Under the pieces are notes generated by a model that was given only the letters and a program-made list of their open reading frames with translations, searched no databases and had not been told where the DNA came from. A stretch of DNA of 11,170 nt from Euryarchaeota archaeon UBA556 (GTDB lineage Archaea > Thermoplasmatota > Poseidoniia > Poseidoniales > Thalassarchaeaceae). Made by a program: the position numbers and the translations under genes. The DNA lies in assembly GCA_002494975.1 (NCBI GenBank), contig DADI01000025.1:7935-19104 (forward strand), in the 5' to 3' direction. This document shows, in pieces, positions 1-6,703 of this stretch (position 1 is the stretch's first letter; the number at the start of each line of letters is the position of its first letter).

Positions 1-584
1 ATAGTCACTAAACCTAACGAAGGAGGGGTGTCAATTATCACAATATCATAATGTGGTAATAATGGTTGTAAAGCTTCAGTTAATCTTCTTTCTCTACCTA
101 ATTGGCGTAACATTTCTTGCTCTAGACCTACTAAACTTCTATCGCCTACAATCATGTGTAATCCTTCGACTGCTGTGGCATGACGTGCTGTAACTGCTGT
201 TTCAGGAGATAGGATAAGATCTCTAGTTGTATGTTGGACTTTGCTTTTATCAACTCCTAAACCAGTAGCACAATTACCCTGAGAGTCCGCATCAACTACC
301 AAAACTCTATGGCCACGTAAGGCTAATTGAGATGCGATATTAATTACAGTAGTTGTTTTTCCAACACCTCCTTTCTGATTAATTACAGTAACTACTCTAG
401 CACGCCCATTGGGAGTTGGAGAGGGGGATGGTAAGTCTAATGGCCTATTTGTTCTTTGAGTAGGAAGAGGATTTAATTCATCAATAGAGGTTTGAATATC
501 TTCTTCCTCTGTAAATTCTACATCAATTATCAATGGGACTTTTTCAACTTCTGGAAGTCGAGTGCCTTCATCTTCGATGGACAT
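1..584 (-). CDS. parA: ParA/Soj-family chromosome-partitioning ATPase, C-terminus outside window
   Basis: Partial gene: 194 codons from an ATG at 584 running off the left edge. It encodes a P-loop ATPase of the ParA/MinD superfamily, which in known members binds DNA non-specifically in the ATP dimer form and moves cargo or origins over the nucleoid. Visible motifs: the deviant Walker A KGGVGKTT at residues 71-78, the Walker A' segment VVDADSQGN at 96-104, and the Walker B-like IVIIDTPPS at 181-189. This spacing and the signature lysine K71 fit ParA/Soj rather than MinD or NifH. About 62 acidic and proline-rich residues precede the ATPase core, longer than in typical Soj, so the ATG may belong to a lineage-specific extension. 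The gene lies 82 bp downstream of the SAP/membrane protein on the same strand and is probably co-transcribed with it. No ParB or centromere-like repeat is visible. The leader carries a GC-rich hairpin ending two bases before the ATG. Confidence 0.93.
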   Translation of the reverse strand, partial: MSIEDEGTRLPEVEKVPLIIDVEFTEEEDIQTSIDELNPLPTQRTNRPLDLPSPSPTPNGRARVVTVINQKGGVGKTTTVINIASQLALRGHRVLVVDADSQGNCATGLGVDKSKVQHTTRDLILSPETAVTARHATAVEGLHMIVGDRSLVGLEQEMLRQLGRERRLTEALQPLLPHYDIVIIDTPPSLGLVT

Positions 585-586
585 AC

Positions 587-603
587 AAGCGCCTTCGGCG
601 CTT
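587..603 (-). promoter_or_regulatory. GC-rich hairpin directly upstream of parA start
   Basis: Perfect 7-bp inverted repeat AAGCGCC / GGCGCTT with a 3-base loop, ending two bases before the parA ATG on the minus strand. It is strikingly GC-rich against the AT-rich surroundings and occupies the place where a Shine-Dalgarno sequence would lie. It could hold down parA translation or act as a weak terminator after the upstream SAP gene; no T-run follows, which argues against termination. The structure is seen; its function is inferred. Confidence 0.4.
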
Positions 604-666
604 AGAAGGGAGTTGAATGTGCCGCTAGAATTCTAACTAATAGGTGCAATTCAATGGTCAGTGAAA

Positions 667-2913
667 TTAACCGATAACTTCAGCCCAAGCAAGCATTCTT
701 CCAGTTTGAGCGTCCATTGCGAAATTTACATTATGTTCGCGATTAGAATCCGTCCATTCTCTACTACCTACAACTAAAACTTGTCCTTCTGTTAAATCGC
801 CAGGAAGGAAGGAAAAGAGATCATTATCTTCAGATACTGATAGTCTGTAACCATAGGTTGTACCAACTAAATCATGAGATACTTGTAAATTTTCATATCG
901 ATTATCGTCAAGAATTCTATCTTCTAAATTCTTCAACGTATGTGTCGAGGGTATAGCATCTTGATTCCAGGTAATTTCTCCATCATTTCTTCTTTCGTTC
1001 TCAAAAGAACATTCATCATTTTGACGAACTATTGCCCATCCTGAGGTTTCATCGGAACGGACCCAAGAGAGATTCCACTCTTCGAAACCGCCATTACTAT
1101 CTTCATTATACGAATAAATCCCTTGCCAAATATAGCCGTCGGAATCAATTGCAACAGTAATATCACGATTAGAATGATTAGCCCGTAAACAGTTAATTGC
1201 ATCTTCTAGACTGAAACTTCTAATTTCTGATTCATCCCACATAGCAGTAGACCAATCTTTCTTTGCTGATTCACTTAATTTATCTTCACCTGGCCCCGGA
1301 CGACTCACATAAGTAGAACCCCAAGAAATTGATTTAGAACCTGAATCTGAGGTTATTTCACTCATTTTCATATTTATTCTCAAGGTCCCTTCAGGTAAAG
1401 CTGCATCAGTTGCTGTACTTTCAATAAAGCTACAATCAGACGTACCCTGGTCTTTATCAATCAAAACATCGACTATCTGCTCAACAGGCCAAGGCACCCC
1501 ATTTTTAACCAAAATATCAATATTCATCCTACCAAGGCATCTTTCAACTTCTGTATGGCTAATTTCAACAGGATAAACCAGGCCGTAACCATCTTTTCTT
1601 TGTTCGCTACCAACGGACCATTTCCAATCATTATTCCAATCAGATAGGTCATCAGATGTCATCCCAGATTCTAACTTAATATCTCCAAAAAATTCGTGTA
1701 ACTCAATAGGAGTGAGAGGGAAGGTCAATAATGTAGCAATACCATCTAAATTACTAAACCCATCTACACCAAAAGTTACGATATTGGCATCTGTTCTAGC
1801 GCCATCAATATCTGTAAAAGAAATTGCAGATTCTGATCTTAAAATACTATGTTCTGCTAGTTCATCATAAATATCTGTAGTCATTTCAAGTTGATTACCT
1901 GATAGTGACCAACCGAGATTACCACAAACATTGGTATCTCTCCAAGTCTTACCCTCCAAATCAACAGTAAGGCTGTGAGTTACTCTTTGTTGAACTGTCA
2001 AATGAGAACGACCATATGCATCTTTCGTAGAAACTGTACCTTGTAAATCGGTTACAGTTTTATCCTCCGGATGTGTAATTTCATCATTATTTCCTTTGAT
2101 GATTTCAATTGAACCAGTCCCTCCAATATTGACTGTTAATCGATTACATGCATCTTGAATCGCAGTATCAGGTAATGAATCTCTCAATAAAGAAACCATC
2201 TCATCACCTTCTAACTCAATCAGTCCGTCACTCAAGGTAAAAGTCATTGAATCCTCGTAATTTAGAGGTCGTGCTTGAAACGACGAATCGGAGGAAAGAA
2301 AGTAAAACACACCAGTTCCAACAAGTAAAATAACTACAAATACCGCTGAAATCTGAGGCCAGTATGTTTTCAAAATATCTAATGAAGGAAGTGTGATGGT
2401 CAGAGAAGGTTTCTCAATATCTTCATTTGTGCCGATGAACTCTTTCTTAACTTCTGTAAATTCAGTAGAACCCCAAGAATCTTCTTCGTCTAATATCAGA
2501 GATTCTCCCACCATTTCATCTACAGAAGGAGCGGGATCTTCAAAAATTTCTGCCTCTAATATTTCTGCCTCCATGACGTCATTTTTAGGAATCTCTTCTG
2601 GTGGAATATTGATACTTTCTTTACCATCAACACGTGATATTAAGCGATCTATCGCATCATCAATATCCCTAGGTGAACGAGTTTTTCCTTTAGTTTCAAT
2701 AACAGGAGATTGAGTTTTATCCATTTCAACTATATCCTCTTCGAGAAATAATTCTTTATCTTCTTGATTTTCAGATGAGTTTTCTAAAATTCTCACGATT
2801 AACTCTGCTTTATTACCTGAAATTAATAATTCACTGTTTTTACAGATCTCTCTTAACTCTGAAACCTTCAGTTTGGATAATGAGTCGAAGCTAAAAGACT
2901 CGTCGTCGGCCAT
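667..2913 (-). CDS. SAP-domain, single-pass membrane protein with large extracytoplasmic domain (hypothetical)
   Basis: 748 residues from the ATG at 2913; a TTG at 2949 is in frame, but the extra 12 residues look non-coding and would cross toward the divergent gene. Residues about 9-43 form a SAP motif (LSKLKVSELREIC...GNKAELIVRIL), a helix-turn-helix-like fold known from eukaryotic and some prokaryotic nucleic-acid-binding proteins. Residues 45-185 are a very acidic, low-complexity linker. Residues about 186-207 (ISAVFVVILLVGTGVFYFL) are a single membrane helix. About 540 residues follow, rich in beta-type sequence, Trp and Asp, with six cysteines (256, 330, 459, 494, 575, 635) that could form three disulfides. 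There is no signal peptide, so I infer N-terminus inside and C-terminus outside. The layout would place a DNA- or RNA-binding domain on the cytoplasmic face of the membrane. parA follows on the same strand. I do not recognise the ectodomain; the function is unknown. Confidence 0.85.
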   Translation of the reverse strand: MADDESFSFDSLSKLKVSELREICKNSELLISGNKAELIVRILENSSENQEDKELFLEEDIVEMDKTQSPVIETKGKTRSPRDIDDAIDRLISRVDGKESINIPPEEIPKNDVMEAEILEAEIFEDPAPSVDEMVGESLILDEEDSWGSTEFTEVKKEFIGTNEDIEKPSLTITLPSLDILKTYWPQISAVFVVILLVGTGVFYFLSSDSSFQARPLNYEDSMTFTLSDGLIELEGDEMVSLLRDSLPDTAIQDACNRLTVNIGGTGSIEIIKGNNDEITHPEDKTVTDLQGTVSTKDAYGRSHLTVQQRVTHSLTVDLEGKTWRDTNVCGNLGWSLSGNQLEMTTDIYDELAEHSILRSESAISFTDIDGARTDANIVTFGVDGFSNLDGIATLLTFPLTPIELHEFFGDIKLESGMTSDDLSDWNNDWKWSVGSEQRKDGYGLVYPVEISHTEVERCLGRMNIDILVKNGVPWPVEQIVDVLIDKDQGTSDCSFIESTATDAALPEGTLRINMKMSEITSDSGSKSISWGSTYVSRPGPGEDKLSESAKKDWSTAMWDESEIRSFSLEDAINCLRANHSNRDITVAIDSDGYIWQGIYSYNEDSNGGFEEWNLSWVRSDETSGWAIVRQNDECSFENERRNDGEITWNQDAIPSTHTLKNLEDRILDDNRYENLQVSHDLVGTTYGYRLSVSEDNDLFSFLPGDLTEGQVLVVGSREWTDSNREHNVNFAMDAQTGRMLAWAEVIG

Positions 2914-3030
2914 GGTTAACAGGCTTAGTCGAATAGGTGAGTCTTTCAATACCTTCCTTCTTCTGTGTTACAGAATGGCCAGTAGTGGATAAAAATACGA
3001 TTTACGGAGGCAAAGAACTCAAGAAGGGAT

Positions 3031-3035
3031 GGAGG
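3031..3035 (+). promoter_or_regulatory. Candidate Shine-Dalgarno for rimK
   Basis: GGAGG lies 12 bases before the ATG at 3048. This supports that start over a GTG at 2937, which would add 37 residues unlike the family N-terminus. The spacing is a little long. An AT-rich stretch (ATAAAAATAC, 2989-2998) upstream is a possible TATA box. Confidence 0.4.
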
Positions 3036-3047
3036 GCGCGACAAAAT

Positions 3048-4007
3048 ATGGACCCTCGATTGGTAATTCTATCTCGTGGGCCGCAATTATACTCAACTAA
3101 ACGTATAGCACAAGAGGCTGAAAAGGCAGGTTGGGATGTTAGAATTCTAGATCCTCTCTCACTAACAGTAGTAGTGGATGATAAAGGAGGTAGAATTTTC
3201 CATAAAGGATGGCCAATTAAATGCGAGGCAATCATTCCAAGAATTGGATATTCTATTACAGATAGAGGAGTCCCTATAGTACGTCAATTTGAAAGAATGG
3301 GAGTTATTGTAATGAACTCTGGTGATGGGATAATAAGAAGTAGAAACAAACTAATCGCATGTCAGATGATGTCTGCAGGAAATATTCCCGTACCCGTAAC
3401 TGCTCAAATAGTTTCATGGGAAGATACAAACAGAGCAATTAACAGAGTAGGAGGGACACCTTGTGTGGTAAAATCAACTCAAGGGACACATGGAGCAGGG
3501 GTCTTTTTAGCGCATACTGACCAACATGCTAGACAATTAGTCTATCAAATGTTAGAAAGAGGGATGAGACCTCTCATTCAAGAATATATCAAAGAGTCTC
3601 ATGGAAAAGATATACGTGTATTAGTAGTTGGAGGAAAAGTAGTAGCGTGCATGCGTCGAAGAGCAAATGGGGATGAGTTTCGTTCAAATTTTCATCTTGG
3701 AGGAAGCGTAGAAAAAGTCGAAATAGGGCCAGAATTTGAGGCTATTGCTATTGAAGCGGCAAACATTTTAGGACTTGAAATAGCAGGTGTAGATTTACTA
3801 GAATCAGAAAGAGGGGCTCTTGTTTTGGAAGTTAACTCAAGCCCAGGATTAGAAGGTATTGAGAAAGCATCAGAAAAAAATGTAGCTGGAGCAGTGGCTG
3901 AAAGGCTCAATCAATTATTAAAAAGTTCTAATCAAGATGATGGTAATTTGTCTGCTGATTATCGAGACCAAAATAATAGTAAAACTGGTAGTTTTTCAGA
4001 ATACTAA
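3048..4007 (+). CDS. rimK: RimK-type ATP-grasp ligase (ribosomal S6-glutamate ligase / related amino-acid ligase)
   Basis: 319 residues from ATG 3048, close to the ~300 of E. coli RimK and collinear with it. The start MDPRLVILSRGPQLYSTKR matches the family N-terminus. The ATP-grasp core is intact: PRIG at residues 64-67, the ATP-binding lysine in VVKSTQGTHGAG (about 140-151), QEYIKE (178-183), the DIRVLVVG strand (188-195), RRANGDEFRSN (204-214), and the Mg-binding LEVNSSPGLEGIE (260-272). RimK-family enzymes join an amino acid to a carboxylate via an acyl-phosphate. Known members add glutamate to ribosomal protein S6 in bacteria, act in archaeal coenzyme F420 and tetrahydrosarcinapterin glutamylation (CofF, MptN), or modify LysW (LysX). 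The closeness to E. coli RimK favours that subfamily, but the substrate cannot be read from the sequence. Its last ~28 residues are a hydrophilic tail beyond the fold. It is divergent from the SAP gene, with 134 bp between starts. Confidence 0.9.
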   Translation: MDPRLVILSRGPQLYSTKRIAQEAEKAGWDVRILDPLSLTVVVDDKGGRIFHKGWPIKCEAIIPRIGYSITDRGVPIVRQFERMGVIVMNSGDGIIRSRNKLIACQMMSAGNIPVPVTAQIVSWEDTNRAINRVGGTPCVVKSTQGTHGAGVFLAHTDQHARQLVYQMLERGMRPLIQEYIKESHGKDIRVLVVGGKVVACMRRRANGDEFRSNFHLGGSVEKVEIGPEFEAIAIEAANILGLEIAGVDLLESERGALVLEVNSSPGLEGIEKASEKNVAGAVAERLNQLLKSSNQDDGNLSADYRDQNNSKTGSFSEY

Positions 4008-4037
4008 CTTTTGATATCGGCATTTTGAAAATTACGG

Positions 4038-4047
4038 CATAAAAGGC
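4038..4047 (+). promoter_or_regulatory. Candidate TATA box for the tyrosine recombinase gene
   Basis: CATAAAAGGC resembles an archaeal TATA element. It would put transcription start near 4065-4070, giving a leader of about 50 bases. That leader contains a 5-bp hairpin (TGTCC 4103-4107 / GGACA 4113-4117) just before the start codon. A second AT-rich candidate lies at 4059-4068. This is pattern matching only. Confidence 0.25.
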
Positions 4048-4121
4048 ACACCCTCTGCTAGAATAAGAGAAGCATTCAAGTCCGAGCAGGGAGCCTTGGG
4101 CTTGTCCATAAGGGACATGGG

Positions 4122-5270
4122 ATGCGCGTCGTTCGCGACGATGAGGCGAGGGAATTGACTAAACAGAATGAACAGATTGAAGACTCTTGGGTGAGTGAAA
4201 CACCACAAAATGAGTCTGGTTTAACCAGTAGTGAATTATTAATTCATACAAAAAATCTGCCTCAAAGACTTCAAAGATTAGCATTATTACCTTGGTTCGA
4301 ATGTTGGAAACAGCAACTACGTACTGAGAAAAAAAGTGAGCATACCATTAGAGCATATATTGTAGCAGCAAAAACATTCACCGTCACATCATTACCTAAT
4401 GAAGAAAATGAAACATGGGATACCGTACAGAATCTTCATGTCTCTGAGTTATTTACTAGAAGTAATCCAAATAATGGCAGAATTGACTCATGGCTAAATA
4501 CAATTGGAGAATTACGGCCAGCGACTATTAATGCAAGGATTGCAGCAATTACCCATCTTCTAAAATGGCTAGGATATACGATTCCTGAGTGGATTCAAAG
4601 GCCTAGTAGATCAAGATCTTTACCTCGAACTTTAGGAAAAAGTGATTTGCAAAAAGTTAGACTTGCGGCAACTAGATCAGAAGACCCAATAGCATTCCCA
4701 ATTATCACAATGATGCTGGATACAGGATTAAGATGTTCGGAAATTTGTAATTTAGACTTAGATGACGTAGATTTAGATGATTTGTCGGCCTTAGTAATTG
4801 GAGGGAAAGGAGAGAAAGACCGTACTGTTCTTTTCACTAATGCTACATTAAATGCTTTAGAAGCTTGGAGTCCAATAAGAAATACAAGGCTGAAATCTTG
4901 TACTAGAAAAGATGATGAAAGATCATTATTCTTTTCCAGTAGAAGTAGAAGATTGAATCCTCGCTCGGTTCAAAAGTTACTTGATCGAATTGCAGATGCT
5001 TCGGATATACCAAGAACAAGACTTAGCCCTCACGTCCTAAGGCATTCTTTTGCTACTGGATTATTGGAAAGAGGTGCAGACTTAGTTACAATACAGAGAC
5101 TTCTAGGACATGCTAACATTTCTACTACGAGAGTCTATTTAGAAATTGGAGACCAAACACTCAGAGAAATTTATCATCGTGCGCAATCATCGCAAGAAAA
5201 CGATAAAATTGAAAGTAATGATGAGAGCTCTACTGAAGATAAAATTGAAAGTACACCAATTATTGAATGA
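4122..5270 (+). CDS. xerA: XerA/XerC-like tyrosine recombinase (site-specific integrase family)
   Basis: 382 residues. An N-terminal SAM-like core-binding domain (about 48-155, with LPWFECWKQQLRTEKKSEHTIRAY) is followed by the catalytic domain. All catalytic residues are present: R204 in TGLRCSEI, K229 in GGKGEKDR, H304 and R307 in SPHVLRHSFAT, H330 in LLGHANI and the nucleophile Y339 in TTRVYLEI. This is the Xer-type signature. In archaea XerA resolves chromosome dimers at dif; no recognisable dif site or attachment repeat flanks the gene, and no cargo or prophage genes are present, so a housekeeping role is more likely than a mobile one. It is longer than typical XerA (about 280-300) because of ~45 extra N-terminal residues and a ~30-residue acidic tail. 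No later ATG exists in the first 60 codons; TTG (codon 12) or GTG (codon 24) starts are possible. A CGTCG(TTCG)CGACG hairpin sits at 4127-4140, right after the ATG. Confidence 0.92.
   Translation: MRVVRDDEARELTKQNEQIEDSWVSETPQNESGLTSSELLIHTKNLPQRLQRLALLPWFECWKQQLRTEKKSEHTIRAYIVAAKTFTVTSLPNEENETWDTVQNLHVSELFTRSNPNNGRIDSWLNTIGELRPATINARIAAITHLLKWLGYTIPEWIQRPSRSRSLPRTLGKSDLQKVRLAATRSEDPIAFPIITMMLDTGLRCSEICNLDLDDVDLDDLSALVIGGKGEKDRTVLFTNATLNALEAWSPIRNTRLKSCTRKDDERSLFFSSRSRRLNPRSVQKLLDRIADASDIPRTRLSPHVLRHSFATGLLERGADLVTIQRLLGHANISTTRVYLEIGDQTLREIYHRAQSSQENDKIESNDESSTEDKIESTPIIE
4127..4140 (+). promoter_or_regulatory. xerA: Start-proximal UUCG hairpin in recombinase mRNA
   Basis: Perfect 5-bp inverted repeat CGTCG / CGACG around a TTCG tetraloop, three bases after the ATG at 4122. 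It is much more GC-rich than the rest of the gene. If translation begins at 4122 it would compete with ribosome loading; if it begins at a later TTG or GTG, this would be a leader structure. The structure is seen; the role is inferred. Confidence 0.35.
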
Positions 5271-5480
5271 TTATTTACGTGCGGGGTTTTTCTTGTTATC
5301 TCTTTTATTGACATTTTCTGGGCCTTGCCATTCTCTATTAGCAGAAGTATCATTTCCCTGATGCCCAGGTAAAGGGCAATGTTTTCCTGCACGGCATCTA
5401 GAACAATTATCATTTGGAGGTTTTTCTACTGTCTTTACCAGACGACCATACTTCCTCCTTGGCATGAAAGTAAATTTCAT
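5271..5480 (-). CDS. Small basic putative zinc-binding protein (hypothetical)
   Basis: 69 residues from ATG 5480; an in-frame ATG at 5465 would give a 64-residue product starting MPRRKYGRL. The centre holds CSRCRAGKHCPLPGH: C26-x2-C29-x5-C35-x4-H40 (H34 also available), a spacing suited to binding one zinc ion. The rest is strongly basic at the N-terminus and hydrophilic, with a Lys/Asn/Arg-rich tail, as in small nucleic-acid- or ribosome-associated proteins. I do not recognise the family. Its stop codon directly abuts the stop of the convergent recombinase (zero gap), so it is not a by-product of that gene's reading frame. The compact Cys motif in an otherwise plausible protein supports it being real. 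A shadow frame on the plus strand over the same bases lacks such features. Confidence 0.6.
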   Translation of the reverse strand: MKFTFMPRRKYGRLVKTVEKPPNDNCSRCRAGKHCPLPGHQGNDTSANREWQGPENVNKRDNKKNPARK

Positions 5481-5569
5481 CGACGGGTTTTAGCAGTTCG
5501 CATAGAATCTTCACAAATATCTACACATTTATGAGTCGATTTGATGGTTGAGTCATATTACGCATTGTC

Positions 5570-6415
5570 ATGGAAGAAGGTTCTAGTTCGAAAAAACCTC
5601 TTGGTTGCGACCCGAATAGTAGTTTGCTATTTGCACAGGTTATTTCAGGAGAACCAAAAATGATTATCGATGAGGAAGGGTTTCTACGTACTACCAATTT
5701 GCATAGTAAAAAGAATAAGATTTTTTTGGGAGATGTTGCTAATGTATCTCTGAGATCATTAGGCCCTCATGACCCCCCCAAATTTATTAAAAAACCAGAA
5801 TATGATGAACAAAAATGGGTCATAGTTTCATCATCCGGTGAACTAAAAATTAAAATTACAAGTGACTCATATTGGGGTTTTGGATTATTTGATAAATGTT
5901 TTTACAATGAAATCGAATTAACAGGACCTCTATCATTAAGGGCGAGATGTGTACATGATATTATGGCATCTCTAGGACGAAACCCGTGGGAAGCAAGTAG
6001 AATTAAGGTATTTGAAAAGAAGACAAATGCATCAATAAATGAACATGGAAAATGTTGGGAAGAACTCGCTAAATATGCTCGTGATGAGATGGAAGAAGAA
6101 ATAAAAATAGTAGAAAATGAAGTCAAATCATTAATCGGTACAGAAAAGGGGATAGAGAATATCTTAGAGTCTGCTAAATTTGCAATAGAAGATGCTCGTG
6201 CAGCACTCCAAGATAGAAATGCACCTGCAGTTGAAAGAGCATTGGGGAGAGCTATTACTGCGTTAATTGAAGCAAAGCCAGATACAGAAGTAAGATCATC
6301 AGAATTAGAATCTATGATTTCTAAAATAGATACTATCGGCTCAACAAATAATGAGGAACAAATAGTTGCATCTGACTTATTAGAAAATCATATTGATTTT
6401 GTAGACTTGACATAG
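5570..6415 (+). CDS. Hypothetical protein: beta-rich N-terminal domain plus helical C-terminal half
   Basis: 281 residues from ATG 5570. I do not recognise the family. Residues about 18-135 alternate hydrophobic and polar residues in a pattern typical of a beta-barrel. Segments such as PKMIIDEEGFLRTT, KIFLGDVANVSLRS, KWVIVSSSGELKIKI and FYNEIELTGPLSLRARCVHDI recall a PH- or GRAM-like module ending in a helix. Residues about 158-240 are helical and highly charged, with a probable coiled coil (RDEMEEEIKIVENEVKSL) and a second helical hairpin (ESAKFAIEDARAALQDRNAP). There is no signal peptide or membrane helix, so it is probably cytosolic, possibly membrane-peripheral if the PH-like reading is right. 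It is convergent with Sec61-beta, eight bases apart. An AT-rich element around 5525-5534 could be its TATA box. Confidence 0.7.
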   Translation: MEEGSSSKKPLGCDPNSSLLFAQVISGEPKMIIDEEGFLRTTNLHSKKNKIFLGDVANVSLRSLGPHDPPKFIKKPEYDEQKWVIVSSSGELKIKITSDSYWGFGLFDKCFYNEIELTGPLSLRARCVHDIMASLGRNPWEASRIKVFEKKTNASINEHGKCWEELAKYARDEMEEEIKIVENEVKSLIGTEKGIENILESAKFAIEDARAALQDRNAPAVERALGRAITALIEAKPDTEVRSSELESMISKIDTIGSTNNEEQIVASDLLENHIDFVDLT

Positions 6416-6423
6416 TCTGAAAA

Positions 6424-6615
6424 TCATAATCCGAAAGTGCTTCCTAACCAATCAATAACGCCATGGTTGGCCAAGTATATGGTTACAGAAAAGAAAATAC
6501 AAATGAAGTATATTGTTCCTCTGGAAATTTGAATAGCGTCCTCAGACTCTTCGTCGAAGTAACGAATTAAACCAGCCGCTTGCTGAATTCCACTGCCTTT
6601 CTTGTCCTTAGCCAT
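6424..6615 (-). CDS. secG: Preprotein translocase subunit SecG / Sec61-beta (archaeal type)
   Basis: 63 residues from ATG 6615 (a TTG directly before it is not needed). This is the small third subunit of the archaeal SecYEbeta channel, homologous to eukaryotic Sec61-beta rather than bacterial SecG. The N-terminus is cytosolic and flexible (MAKDKKGSG), followed by the family signature QQAAGLIRYFDEE at residues 11-23. A single C-terminal membrane helix spans about 33-50 (GTIYFICIFFSVTIYLA). About 13 residues follow the helix, a little more than usual. The length is normal for the family. It lies downstream of the basic 118-residue hypothetical gene on the same strand, with an A/T-rich gap that contains a T-run (in minus-strand sense) and a possible TATA element. 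It may therefore have its own promoter. Confidence 0.9.
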   Translation of the reverse strand: MAKDKKGSGIQQAAGLIRYFDEESEDAIQISRGTIYFICIFFSVTIYLANHGVIDWLGSTFGL

Positions 6616-6688
6616 CAACTCGCCGACCTACATGCAGTATTTCAACGCCGCGAATCAATGAATTCAAAGAAATTAGTTAAAATATCTT

Positions 6689-6695
6689 AAAAAAA
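6689..6695 (-). terminator. Oligo-T terminator candidate after the basic hypothetical gene
   Basis: Seven consecutive T on the minus strand, nine bases after the stop of the minus-strand gene ending at 6704, inside a strongly AT-rich stretch. Archaeal intrinsic termination is known to rely mainly on T-runs. The same AT-rich stretch could also serve the secG promoter (GATATTTTAAC in minus sense, about 6677-6687). Confidence 0.35.
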
Positions 6696-6703
6696 TGTCT
6701 TAA

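Noticed and set aside
2393..2713. 106-codon plus-strand open frame inside the SAP protein gene
   Set aside because: Antisense to the acidic linker; its Ser/Ile-rich composition simply mirrors the Glu/Asp codons of the opposite strand.
5146..5413. Open frames on both strands across the recombinase/zinc-protein junction (5146-5361 plus, 5174-5413 minus)
   Set aside because: They overlap the recombinase C-terminus and the Cys-motif protein in other frames and carry no motif.
5481..5550. Minus-strand frame ending CEDSMRTAKTRR whose TGA overlaps the ATG at 5480
   Set aside because: The overlap looks like operon coupling, but only 22 codons lie after an in-frame stop and there is no start codon except an ATG eight codons from the end.
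4008..5570. Integrated mobile element based on a tyrosine recombinase
   Set aside because: No direct repeats, tRNA gene, cargo or phage genes flank it, and the protein has Xer-type motifs; a housekeeping recombinase is simpler.
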